The position numbers were made by a program, and so were the translations under genes. Below the pieces are notes generated by a model. It made no database searches. It saw nothing but the letters and a program-made list of their open reading frames with translations, and was not told the DNA's origin. Shown here piece by piece: positions 8,298 to 15,700 of a DNA stretch of 42,037 nt (the stretch's first letter is position 1; every line of letters begins with the position of its first letter). This DNA is from Actinoplanes sp. TFC3 (GTDB taxonomy: Bacteria > Actinomycetota > Actinomycetes > Mycobacteriales > Micromonosporaceae): contig NZ_LOJP01000003.1 of NCBI RefSeq assembly GCF_001553785.1, positions 1 through 42,037 of the forward strand, read 5' to 3'.

Positions 8298-9212
8298 GTG
8301 TCCACCCGTCGACTCGTCATCACCGCTGTCCTGGCCGGCGCATCGCAGGCCGAAACCGCCCGCACCTACGGCGTCTCCCAGGGCTGGATCAGCCGGCTCA
8401 TAGTCTCGCTACGCCGCCGAGGGTGAGGCCGCGTTCGAGCCTCGCTCCCGCGCCCCGAACACCCGGCCCGGCGCCACCGCAGCCGCCACGGTCGAACGGG
8501 TCCTCGCCCTGCGTAAACAGCTCAGCGAGGCGGGCCTGAACACCGGCGCGGACACCATCGGCTGGCACCTGCAGCACCACCACGACACCGTGCTGTCACG
8601 GGCCACCATCAACCGGATCCTCGTCCGCGCCGGGCAGGTCACCCCCGAGCCATCGAAGCGGCCGAAAAGCTCCTACATCCGCTTCCAAGCCGAACAGCCC
8701 AACGAGACCTGGCAGTCCGACGTCACCCACCACCGGCTCCCCCGCCCCGACGGCCGCCCCGGCCCCGACACCGACGACGTCACCCACCACCGGCTCCCCC
8801 GCCCCGACGGCCGCCCCGGCCCCGACACCGACATCATCACCTGGCTCGACGACCACTCCCGCTACGCCCTGCACCTCAGCGCCCACGCCCGGATCACCGC
8901 AGCCATCGTGCACGCCACCTTCCAACATGCCGCCCACCTGCACGGATATCCCGCCTCAACCCTGACGGACAACGGCATGGTCTACACCGTGCGGTTCTCC
9001 GGCGGCCCCGGCGGCAGAACAGCACGGGAAGCCGAACTACGCCAACAGGGCATCAAACAGAAGAACTCCCGCCCGAATCACCCGACCACCTACGGCAAAG
9101 TCGAACGCATCCAGCAAACGATGACAAAATGGCTGCGCGCCCAACCCCACCAGCCGGCCACGATCAGCCAACGGCAAGCCCTGATCGACACGTTCACCGA
9201 CGAGTACAACCA
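8298..9212 (+). pseudogene. IS481 transposase, N-terminal part (frameshift, internal duplication, truncated by IS110)
   Basis: GTG 8298 opens a helix-turn-helix (VITAVLAGASQAETARTYGV, SQGWISRL) and is interrupted by a frameshift near 8405, after which AAEGEAAFEPRSRAP continues in another frame. The DDE integrase core follows: NETWQSD (first Asp), WLDDHSRYALHLSAH, LTDNGMVYT (second Asp) and TYGKVERIQQTMTKWL (Glu). A perfect 57-nt tandem duplication (8719-8775 and 8776-8832) repeats DVTHHRLPRP through PDTD right at the first catalytic Asp. The frame is then cut at codon His 9211-9213 by the IS110 insertion. All three defects argue that the transposase is dead. Confidence 0.78.
8719..8832 (+). 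repeat. 57-nt perfect tandem duplication inside IS481 transposase
   Basis: Two adjacent identical 57-nt units, 8719-8775 and 8776-8832, each encode 19 residues (DVTHHRLPRP, DGRPGPDTD). The duplication is in frame, so the reading frame survives, but it doubles the segment containing the first catalytic aspartate. Confidence 0.9.
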
Positions 9213-9521
9213 TTGTGAGTCTTGGGGTGGCCGGTCTGGGACTGGCTGGCAGGGTTGATGTCGGCCGCGTCGCTTCGGGTTGTGACTCTTACAATCATTC
9301 GCCCCTAACGGGTGCGTTCCGGTGGTCTTGTCCAACTTCGGAGCGGGCGGCCGACGCTGACCCGGCTCCACCTCGGTGACTTGATCAGAAGACTGCCCGT
9401 CCCCGCCGCACAGCGGATCGTGGCTCGTCACAGTGCTGTCCCGAAGTGACTTCCATCCAGGCCGGCGCCGGCCGCATCGGCGGCCAGATCTTCCCCCGCC
9501 TCTGGAAGGAAGCACCCCACC
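9213..9521 (+). ncRNA. IS110 left-end region, candidate bridge RNA
   Basis: IS110-family elements are known to transcribe a structured non-coding bridge RNA from the long non-coding end next to the transposase gene; its loops pair with donor and target DNA. This element has such an empty region of about 308 nt upstream of its transposase. I cannot fold it here, so the RNA boundaries are unknown. CGGTGGT at 9320-9326 is complementary to ACCACCG of the rebuilt target site, which is suggestive but short. Confidence 0.4.
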
Positions 9522-10604
9522 ATGACTATCGTCGCGCATGCCTACCCGTTCGTCATCGGTGTGGACACTCACGCCCGTTCTCACACCCTCGCCGTTGTGG
9601 TCGCGGCCACCGGCGAACTGATCGCCACCGAGCAGTTCCCTGCCACGCAGGCCGGCATGAAACGGGCCGTCACCTGCGCAGCGCGCCGCACCGGCGGAGA
9701 CCCCGACACCTTATGGGTGATCGAAGGCATCGGCACCTACGGCGCTCACCTGGCCGCAGCGGCGAAACGCGCAGGCTACGAAGTCGTCGAGGCAGCCCGG
9801 ATGGACGCCCGAGCCCACCGCGGCACCGGCAAGTCAGATCCGCTGGACGCCCGCAGGATCGCCACCGCCGTGCTGCCCCTGCAACTCGAACAGCTGCGCC
9901 GTCCCCGACGCGACGACGGCACCCGCGCAGCGCTGCGGACCCTCGTCACCGCCCGCGAGCACATGACAAGCGAACGCACCGCCACCGTCAACGCGCTCAC
10001 CGCACTGCTGCGCGCAGCCGCCCTGGGCATCGACGCCCGCAAGCCGCTAACCGCCAAACACATCAGCGAGGCCGCCCAGTGGCGCGCAAGGGCCAAGGAC
10101 CTTGCCACGCACACGGCTCGCGCCGAAGCGGTCCGGCTGGCCAAACGGGTGGTCGACCTCAACGAGGAACTCTCGGCCAACCAGACGCAGATGCTCACAC
10201 TCGTTCGCGACAGCAAGGCCGCTGAACTGCTCGACAAGACCGGCATCGGCCCGATCACCGTTGCGGTTGTCTACGCCGCTTGGTCACATGCCGGTCGCCT
10301 GCGTTCCGAGGCCGCATTCGCCGCCCTGGCCGGAGTCAATCCCATCCCCGCCTCGTCAGGAAACACCACCCGCCACCGGCTCAACCGCGGCGGCGATCGA
10401 CGACTCAACCGGGCCCTGCACATGGCCGTCATCACCCGCATGACTCATGACCCCGACACCCGGGCCTACGTCGAACGACGCCAAGCGCAAGGACGAACCA
10501 CCAAAGAAATCCGACGCTGCCTCAAGCGCTACCTCGCCCGCCAGCTCTATCGAACCCTCGAAAGACTCCACACCGAGCCCGACACTTCCCCACAAGCCAC
10601 TTGA
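9522..10604 (+). CDS. IS110-family DEDD transposase/recombinase
   Basis: A 360-residue recombinase with the usual two domains. The N-terminal RuvC-like DEDD domain shows FVIGVDTHARSHTL (Asp near residue 15), WVIEGIGTYGAHLAA (Glu) and the ARMDARAHRGTGKSDPLDA motif with the later Asp residues. A coiled-coil middle region follows. The C-terminal Transposase_20 domain has TGIGPITVAVVYAAW and FAALAGVNPIPASSGNT, which contains the catalytic serine, then HRLNRGGDRRLNRALHM. No frameshift or missing key residue is visible, so the protein could be active. The ATG at 9522 follows a purine-rich GGAAGG 12 nt upstream. Confidence 0.93.
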   Translation: MTIVAHAYPFVIGVDTHARSHTLAVVVAATGELIATEQFPATQAGMKRAVTCAARRTGGDPDTLWVIEGIGTYGAHLAAAAKRAGYEVVEAARMDARAHRGTGKSDPLDARRIATAVLPLQLEQLRRPRRDDGTRAALRTLVTAREHMTSERTATVNALTALLRAAALGIDARKPLTAKHISEAAQWRARAKDLATHTARAEAVRLAKRVVDLNEELSANQTQMLTLVRDSKAAELLDKTGIGPITVAVVYAAWSHAGRLRSEAAFAALAGVNPIPASSGNTTRHRLNRGGDRRLNRALHMAVITRMTHDPDTRAYVERRQAQGRTTKEIRRCLKRYLARQLYRTLERLHTEPDTSPQAT

Positions 10605-10620
10605 CAGACATAGAAGAGTC

Positions 10621-10986
10621 CACCGACCGCACCGATCTCTCACGCACCGCGCCACCCCGGCCGCCGCCTATCACGCCCGACCGAAAGCCACCCCCGGCCC
10701 CCACACCAGCACCAGCCACGACCGGGTCCGCAAAGACAAGATCAGCAAAGCCGGCACCGTCACGCTGCGCGTCGCCGGCCGGCTGCGCCACATCGGCATC
10801 GGTAAAACCTACGCCGGAACCTACGTCCTGCTACTCGTCCAGGACCTCGACGTCCGCGTCCTCGACGCCGCCACCGGCGAATTCCTGCGCGAGCTCACCA
10901 TCGACCCCGACCGCGACTACCAGCCCACCGGCCGGCCACCCGGCCCCACCCGCACAAACAAAACGCCCAGACCTACAACTTCGTAG
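10621..10986 (+). pseudogene. IS481 transposase, C-terminal part
   Basis: In the same phase as the N-terminal part, this continues with HRPHRSLTHRATPAAAYHAR, then DRVRKDKISKAGTVTLRVAG, HIGIGKTYAGTYVLLLVQDL, and ends RDYQPTGRPPG before a TAG at 10984-10986. The RPHRSL motif and the small beta-rich C-terminal domain are typical of actinobacterial IS481 transposases. Separated from its N-terminal part by IS110, it has no start of its own. Confidence 0.8.
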
Positions 10987-10998
10987 GTCCGGGCGTTT
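10961..10998. terminator. Strong hairpin at the IS481 right end
   Basis: AAACGCCCAGACCTAC (10961-10976) pairs with GTAGGTCCGGGCGTTT (10983-10998) around a 6-nt loop with one A-C mismatch. A stem this long at the end of the IS481 gene, just inside the right terminal repeat, probably terminates transcription from either side. Confidence 0.6.
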
Positions 10999-11020
10999 CC
11001 GATGTCTTGAGACATCACAC

Positions 11021-11064
11021 TGTCGGGCTGACAAGATTTGAACCTGCGACCCCTTGACCCCCAG
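11021..11064 (-). tRNA. 3' fragment of a tRNA-Pro(GGG)-like gene (attachment-site relic)
   Basis: Read on the minus strand this is the anticodon-loop 3' side (CTGGGGG then TCAAG), a variable loop, a T-arm with GCAGGTTCAAATCTTGT, and an acceptor end CAGCCCGAC. The loop would place GGG at the anticodon, meaning proline. No D-arm or 5' acceptor strand exists to the right (11065 onward), so it cannot be a working tRNA. Partial 3' tRNA copies are typical attL/attR scars of integrative elements. The acceptor end is itself the IS481 insertion site. Confidence 0.6.
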
Positions 11065-11780
11065 CATTCAGAGGGCCCAGCGACGTGCTAACGAACGTTT
11101 TACCAGGTCACCGGAAGGTATACTCGGCCGAGTAAAGGTGTCTAGCGCGACAGCCTTCCACTCACCACACGCAAGCTCCTGAACTGCAGCTTTGCCGTCA
11201 TCGTGCCACCAGCAGCCTCCTGTTAGCAATCCTCAACCATTCTCTTCACTCGCACGGTCGGACCGCGGACAAGCCACGCACATGATGCGACACGTTCGAA
11301 GGGGCGGGCGCTTCTCGGAGGCAGGCAGGCGACATTTCGTTAGCCGACAGGCCGAGTCGAGCAGGTAAGCTCGAACAATTTCACTTCACCGCCGTTTTGA
11401 ATTGCGTCACCAACGGCTGCCATCCGGCTTTGCCGCTACGACGAAGTCTTCAGGATAGCTATCGGGAGAAGACGGGATTACTGCTCGGGCGTGCTGTCGC
11501 ATGGCGTAATGGCGTAATGGCGTAATGGCGTCGAATTTCATCCGACTTTGGTCGCGTCTGACTGAGTGTGGTGAAGATGCCGCCGCAAATCGGTGGCGTC
11601 GTGCCTGCCGTAAGGGTGTGGGCGGGACTCCGGGCAGTGAGCACGTCGCCCACGAGGCCGCCGCGCTCGCCGCCGCCAGCGCCTTGAACTCCCGCTGATT
11701 CGCGGGAGCCGCGGCGCTGAGGTCGGAGGCGGCCATATCACTGGGCGTTACAACCACCGGCCGGGTTCGTGAGTTCCTGG
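11065..11780. other. Gene-poor stretch; possible short coupled frame on minus strand
   Basis: No recognised family occurs here. A minus-strand frame runs from GTG 11784 to 11407 (MTRNSRTRPVVVTPSDMAAS, PANQREFKALAAASAAAS). Its start overlaps the stop of the STAND NTPase gene as GTGA, which is how coupled genes are arranged, but after about 50 residues it becomes arginine/histidine-rich and probably is not genuine. A small downstream gene that has lost its frame is possible. The stretch also holds the 8-bp tandem repeat listed separately. Confidence 0.35.
11501..11532. repeat. Four tandem copies of an 8-bp unit
   Basis: ATGGCGTA occurs three times in a row (11501-11524), followed by ATGGCGTC (11525-11532). 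Short tandem repeats of this kind vary in copy number by replication slippage. No gene is clearly affected. Confidence 0.85.
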
Positions 11781-14399
11781 TCACCCGGCGGACGGCTGGC
11801 CGGCAAGCGATTCCTGAAGGTCGGCAATCGCTGGCATCAGGTGCGCGCGTTCCAGGTCTTCAGCCATTGTGTTGAGCAAAAAGATCATCAGCCGGGTAAG
11901 GGTTGGCGCCGGTTCGGCGTGCCGATGGCGGGCGCGGTCGAAGTCGTCTAGCGCTGGCTTTAGCGATCTGTTTGGTGTGTCCAGCGCCTGGGCGCATCGT
12001 GCGATTCCTGCCAGGGTCCAAGCAGCGAAGTCCCGGTCGTTGAGTATGGTGCGGAGGCTCGCCTGGTCGACGAGTTCGCCGAACACCTTCCGGGCCGCAG
12101 CCGGCCCTTGACCACGACGGAGGGCGACACCTTGGAGGGCCAGGACGATCAGTGCGTCCGTGCCGCTGTACCGCCGCGCCATAGTGGCCTCTCGAGCGGC
12201 GCGGTCGAAGCGGCCTTCGTGCATCCAGATAACACTGAGCGTCGAGCGGGCCTGGAGGGCCGTCACGGGGTCGTGCACGGGAAGGGCCAGCGCCACCGCA
12301 TTGCGTGCGTGCCGCATCGCCTCGCCGTGGTCGCCGCGAGCTAGCGACAGGTCCGCCTGCACGTCCAGGTAGGCCGCCGCGAGCGGTCCAGCTTGATCGA
12401 TCTGGTCGCGGACGCCTTCGAGTAGCGTTTCAGCCTCCCGGAAACGCTCGGTCTCGACGTGCAGCCGCGTCAGGCGGAGCTCGATCGGCACCCGGCGGTC
12501 AGGATGCGGCCCGGCTGCGTCTAACGCCTGGGTCAGGTATTCCCGCGCGAGTGTAAATTGGCCGTCGCGTCGTCGGCACCGGGCCATTCCGGCGAGGGTT
12601 CCGGCGGATACTGTTGGGTCGTCCGGTGCCAGCTTGCTGGCCTTCTTGAAGTCAGTGGACGCGTGCTCCACGTACCCTTGGGCCCACTCTAGACCAGCGA
12701 GATTGACGAGAATTTTGGCTCGCCAGGCTGGTTTGTCGTTGCCGGTCAATTCGAGCGCCTTGCGGTAGAAGTCCGCAGCCGGCTCGAAGTGACCGCTGGC
12801 GTGGTGTAAGTACCCGAGCGCATTGTAGTTGGCTGGCCGGTCGGTTGCCTCAATCCGCTCCGCGATCAGCCGCCGTTGTTGTCGGAACAGCATGCTGGGA
12901 CCGCTTTGTGCGACTTCGGCGTCTATCTCCTCGATCGAACGAAGGGCGGAGTCCGCGCGTTCTGCGCGCAGCCACGTATCGACCTCTGCTAGGTACGACT
13001 GCGGGTCGGCCCAGTCTCCGTGGCGGTCGGACTGTCGTCGTGTCCGAAGAAGCCAGCCGGCGCTGATCAGCAGCCGCCGGTCGGCCTCGATGCTCTGTTT
13101 GTCGGTCTTCTTTTGCCAGCGCAGCATCCGGTGCGCCTCAGCTGGTGCCAGGAAGAAGAGCCGCTGCTCGCGATCGGTGTGGATCGCGTGGCGGCTCAGA
13201 TCGATCAGCATGTCGCGGACTGTCTCCGAATCCAGGTGGTCGTCCTGCGGGCGGAGTTCATTGACTAGGGCTGCGACCGCCATTGCATCGACCGGGGTGG
13301 CGAACGCGGCGACGGCCCGGAACACCTGCCGCCGGTCTGATCGAAACGCTGCGGTCATCCGATCCCGCAAGCGGTCGCCGACTCCATCCACACCAGTCCG
13401 GGCCGCCCAGCTATGTACCTCGCCAGCCAGGGCGTGCGGTGTGGTGTTTTTATCTGACTCGAGGACCGCATCGAATAGCTGGGCGAGCCGTGGTCGGCCG
13501 CCGAGATCGTTGCGAACCTCGTCGAGCCTGCTGTCGTCGAGTGAGGACAGCAGTTTTTCGCTGCCGCCCGCGCTCCGTTCTACGACCTTTCGGAAATAGT
13601 CGAGCGGGAGGCCATCTACCGCGATCCGGCAAACTGAGCCGGACCACGTCCGGCCGTACGCCTCCTTCAGTTCTACCTCGGAGATCAGCAGGATCTTGAC
13701 GCCATGCCGGGGGCCGGTGGCGATTAAATTCAGGGCCTCGTCGAGGGCAAGGTCGATCACAGTATGCTCGTCATCGAGCAGGTGCTCGGCCGAGTCCAAC
13801 ACGATGACCAGCCGCTTCTTCGGCCTGCCTCGCAGAGCGGCCTCCAGTTGCCCGAGCGGCGAGTTGTCCAGCGGTGGGTCCAGGACATCGGCCGCCCCGT
13901 CCCCGCTCAGGGCGTGTACCAAGGTATCCACGGTTGGAGAGAAGGCAGGGGTTGCGAGATACCACCGACGGTCGATTTTCGTGTCGGCCAGCACCCGTTG
14001 GACAAGTTCGGTCTTGCCGACGCCGGCGGGACCGTGCACCACAATCAGGCGCGACCGCGGGTTGGCCAGCGCCCAGCGGAGGCGAAGGCGGTGGCGTCGA
14101 CGGTCCACGAAATGCCCGATGACCTGCCGGGTCTGCTCTGCGACCCTGGAGGAGGTGCCGGTCATCCGGCCGTCTTGGTGGAGCTGGGCCAGTGCCACCC
14201 GCAGGGCGGCGATTCCGACCAGCAAAGAAAAGACGCTGGCGAACTTGTCACTGCGGTCGATTGTTCGCAGCAGCCAGTTGTCTTGATCGTCGCTGAGCAG
14301 GACCCACAACCGCGGCACGTCACCGAATAGCAGGACCGCGCCGAAGGCGAGCGAGCCGATGGCCACCCAAAGTGATCGAGATCTAACCTGCCGTGCCAT
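11781..14399 (-). CDS. Membrane-anchored STAND/NACHT-like NTPase with TPR repeats
   Basis: An 872-residue protein in three parts. The first 75 residues contain two hydrophobic segments (SLWVAIGSLAFGAVLLFG and ASVFSLLVGIAALRVALAQL), so the N-terminus is probably membrane-inserted. Residues about 115-430 form a STAND-type P-loop domain: Walker A VVHGPAGVGKTELVQ, Walker B RLVIVLDSAEHLL and a winged-helix region. From about 500 to the end are TPR-like helical repeats (NYNALGYLHHASGHFEPAAD, ARCRRRDGQFTLAREYLTQA, ARGDHGEAMRHARNA). This plan of effector, NTPase switch and sensor repeats matches STAND conflict proteins. The start lies 45 nt after a 98-residue gene on the same strand. Substrate or trigger is unknown; a regulator of the actinobacterial TPR-ATPase kind remains possible. 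Confidence 0.82.
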   Translation of the reverse strand: MARQVRSRSLWVAIGSLAFGAVLLFGDVPRLWVLLSDDQDNWLLRTIDRSDKFASVFSLLVGIAALRVALAQLHQDGRMTGTSSRVAEQTRQVIGHFVDRRRHRLRLRWALANPRSRLIVVHGPAGVGKTELVQRVLADTKIDRRWYLATPAFSPTVDTLVHALSGDGAADVLDPPLDNSPLGQLEAALRGRPKKRLVIVLDSAEHLLDDEHTVIDLALDEALNLIATGPRHGVKILLISEVELKEAYGRTWSGSVCRIAVDGLPLDYFRKVVERSAGGSEKLLSSLDDSRLDEVRNDLGGRPRLAQLFDAVLESDKNTTPHALAGEVHSWAARTGVDGVGDRLRDRMTAAFRSDRRQVFRAVAAFATPVDAMAVAALVNELRPQDDHLDSETVRDMLIDLSRHAIHTDREQRLFFLAPAEAHRMLRWQKKTDKQSIEADRRLLISAGWLLRTRRQSDRHGDWADPQSYLAEVDTWLRAERADSALRSIEEIDAEVAQSGPSMLFRQQRRLIAERIEATDRPANYNALGYLHHASGHFEPAADFYRKALELTGNDKPAWRAKILVNLAGLEWAQGYVEHASTDFKKASKLAPDDPTVSAGTLAGMARCRRRDGQFTLAREYLTQALDAAGPHPDRRVPIELRLTRLHVETERFREAETLLEGVRDQIDQAGPLAAAYLDVQADLSLARGDHGEAMRHARNAVALALPVHDPVTALQARSTLSVIWMHEGRFDRAAREATMARRYSGTDALIVLALQGVALRRGQGPAAARKVFGELVDQASLRTILNDRDFAAWTLAGIARCAQALDTPNRSLKPALDDFDRARHRHAEPAPTLTRLMIFLLNTMAEDLERAHLMPAIADLQESLAGQPSAG

Positions 14400-14444
14400 G
14401 GTCTCATCATGCGGGCCCGGGCTGTGGAGCGGAACGCCTCTACT

Positions 14445-14741
14445 TCAAGCAGAGTTTCCCAGTGCACCGGCCCTAAGCGCGGCCATGACCACGCGGACGT
14501 CCAGCAACGAGGGCGCAGACAAGGGATACCGCAGGATCGCGACCTCGTCGAAAACCCGCCGATCGCGTTCCTCGGCGACTAGACGGTCCCACTCCGTACG
14601 GCGCCGAGCGACGGCCACGATGGCGTCTCGCTCCGCTGGCGCTACCCGAATGCGGAGCATTAATGCCTGCCGGACTACCTCGCGGTCTTCTTCGGTGATC
14701 GGGACGAACGAACCGAGTCCGAGGTCATTGTCGAGGACCAT
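14445..14741 (-). CDS. Small hypothetical protein upstream of STAND NTPase
   Basis: A 98-residue protein, charged and mostly helical (FVPITEEDREVVRQALMLRI, PAERDAIVAVARRRTEWDRL, AEERDRRVFDEVAILRYPLS). No signal peptide, membrane segment or known motif is visible and I recognise no family. It starts at ATG 14741, 105 nt from the divergent response-regulator-like gene, and ends 45 nt before the STAND NTPase gene, so the two minus-strand genes probably share a transcript. A regulator or cofactor of the NTPase is the natural guess, by context only. Confidence 0.62.
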   Translation of the reverse strand: MVLDNDLGLGSFVPITEEDREVVRQALMLRIRVAPAERDAIVAVARRRTEWDRLVAEERDRRVFDEVAILRYPLSAPSLLDVRVVMAALRAGALGNSA

Positions 14742-14846
14742 GCTCCGACGCTAGAGCTGCAGAGCCGAGCAGGACCACGACATGAATCCGGCGACATCAT
14801 GCCGCGCCTCCGCCAGTACCGCGCCATGCTCCCTACTCTCGTCGCC
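14742..14846. promoter_or_regulatory. Divergent promoter region
   Basis: This 105-nt gap separates the minus-strand STAND operon from the plus-strand receiver-like regulator gene and should carry both promoters. No operator dyad was recognised. Confidence 0.35.
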
Positions 14847-15386
14847 ATGGATCTCGCGGTGATCGATCCCCTGCCGATGTATCGGCATGGTGTCGTCGCC
14901 GTGCTGTCTACGGCCGGATACCAGGTGGAGACGCCCGCGGATCCGCTCGGCTGGGCGCGGCAGGGACGGCCAGGCTTGGTGCTGCTTACGCTGGCGACAG
15001 CGGCGGACTGGGACTTGCTCAACCAACTACGGGAGGACGCACCGAGGCGGCGCGTCATCGTAGTGCTTAGCGGCGATGAGTCGGCCGGACCTGGTGCACG
15101 CGCAGTGCGGGCAGGGGCACAGTCGGTACTGCCGCGGCAGGTAACGGCAAAAGCCCTCCTGCGAACCGTTGAGGCGACGATCGACGGGCAGTCAGTCCTA
15201 CCCACCGCAGTGGCGCTCGTTCTCGCGGGACGGGACGCCGATCCCGTGATCACGACCGACCAGATGGCGTGGCTGCACCACCTCGCCGCCGGCATGACGG
15301 TCGCCGAACTGGCCCGGCGGGCCGGCTACTCCGAGCGGGCAATGTTCCGCCTCTTGCAGAGCCTGTATCGACAGCTTGGTGCCTGA
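14847..15386 (+). CDS. Response-regulator-like protein with degenerate receiver and LuxR-type HTH
   Basis: A 179-residue protein from the ATG at 14847. Residues about 1-115 have the receiver-domain layout: DLAVIDPLPMYRHGVVAVLS at the start, GLVLLTLATAADWDLLNQL in the third-strand position, IVVLSGDES, then GAQSVLPRQVTAKALLRTV. The phospho-acceptor strand, which normally reads VLLDLxMP, has LLTLATA instead, so the Asp is missing and the domain is probably not phosphorylated. The last 60 residues are a LuxR/NarL-like helix-turn-helix (GMTVAELARRAGYSERAMFR, LLQSLYRQLGA). It likely regulates the divergent STAND operon. The longer frame starting at 14799 adds residues before the receiver strand and is less likely. 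Confidence 0.75.
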   Translation: MDLAVIDPLPMYRHGVVAVLSTAGYQVETPADPLGWARQGRPGLVLLTLATAADWDLLNQLREDAPRRRVIVVLSGDESAGPGARAVRAGAQSVLPRQVTAKALLRTVEATIDGQSVLPTAVALVLAGRDADPVITTDQMAWLHHLAAGMTVAELARRAGYSERAMFRLLQSLYRQLGA

Positions 15387-15444
15387 AGCCGAATAGAGGC
15401 GATCATCCGCGCCCAAGAACAAGGCTGGTTGCATCCCGCGTGAG

Positions 15445-15490
15445 CGTGGGCAGCCGCATGCCAGCAAACGCCGGCATGCTGCTGCCCACG
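15445..15490. terminator. Long hairpin between convergent genes
   Basis: CGTGGGCAG (15445-15453) pairs with CTGCCCACG (15482-15490), and GCATGCC (15456-15462) pairs with GGCATGC (15473-15479), around a loop of about 10 nt. It lies downstream of the regulator gene and downstream of the convergent minus-strand gene, so a bidirectional terminator is the simplest reading. There is no T-tract. Confidence 0.5.
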
Positions 15491-15700
15491 CGCTGCGGCG
15501 AGAACGTCACCTGAATGACGAGAGCGAGGCGGAGTTCAGTCACTATGCCAGCGTCGAAACTTCCACTGCGCAGGTGGTCGATCAGCACGGATTTCCAGCA
15601 CTTCAGCGAGCTGATGACTGCGTTACGCCGAAGCGCAAAACGATTGCGGACTTCGGCAGCCCATGGTGACGCGACATCGGAGGCGTGTCGCCGGCTTGGA

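Larger units (their letters stand above)
9213..10622 (+). mobile_element. Complete IS110-family element inserted in IS481
   Basis: Everything between the two halves of the IS481 gene is one element of about 1.41 kb: a left-end non-coding region of about 308 nt, a full DEDD transposase, and a short right end (CTTGACAGACATAGAAGAGT). Joining 9212 to 10623 restores the IS481 reading frame as EYN-H-RPHRSLTH, which fixes the borders to within two or three bases. There are no long terminal inverted repeats and no clear target duplication, both normal for IS110. Exact borders are uncertain because CA occurs at both joints. Confidence 0.78.
8187..11020 (+). mobile_element. IS481-family element, interrupted by IS110
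   Basis: The left end starts TGTGTCCTGGCTCAGCACAT and continues CGGAA (8187-8211). The right end, read on the minus strand from 11020, is GTGTGATGTCTCAAGACATC then GGAAA, giving imperfect terminal inverted repeats. The 10-bp TCGGGCTGAC occurs immediately outside both ends (8177-8186 and 11023-11032), fitting a target-site duplication. Inside lie the two halves of an IS481 transposase (8298-9212 and 10621-10986), separated by an IS110 element. With about 1.4 kb of IS110 removed, the element would be about 1.4 kb. Confidence 0.72.

Noticed and set aside
11021..11064. Complete tRNA gene
   Set aside because: Only the 3' part from the anticodon loop onward is present; the 5' half is missing, so it is listed as a fragment.
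15403..15700. C-terminal 100 residues of the minus-strand helical protein as annotated by the longest frame
   Set aside because: After position 15815 this frame becomes arginine/serine-rich and runs through the hairpin. The shifted frame ending at 15701 is more natural.
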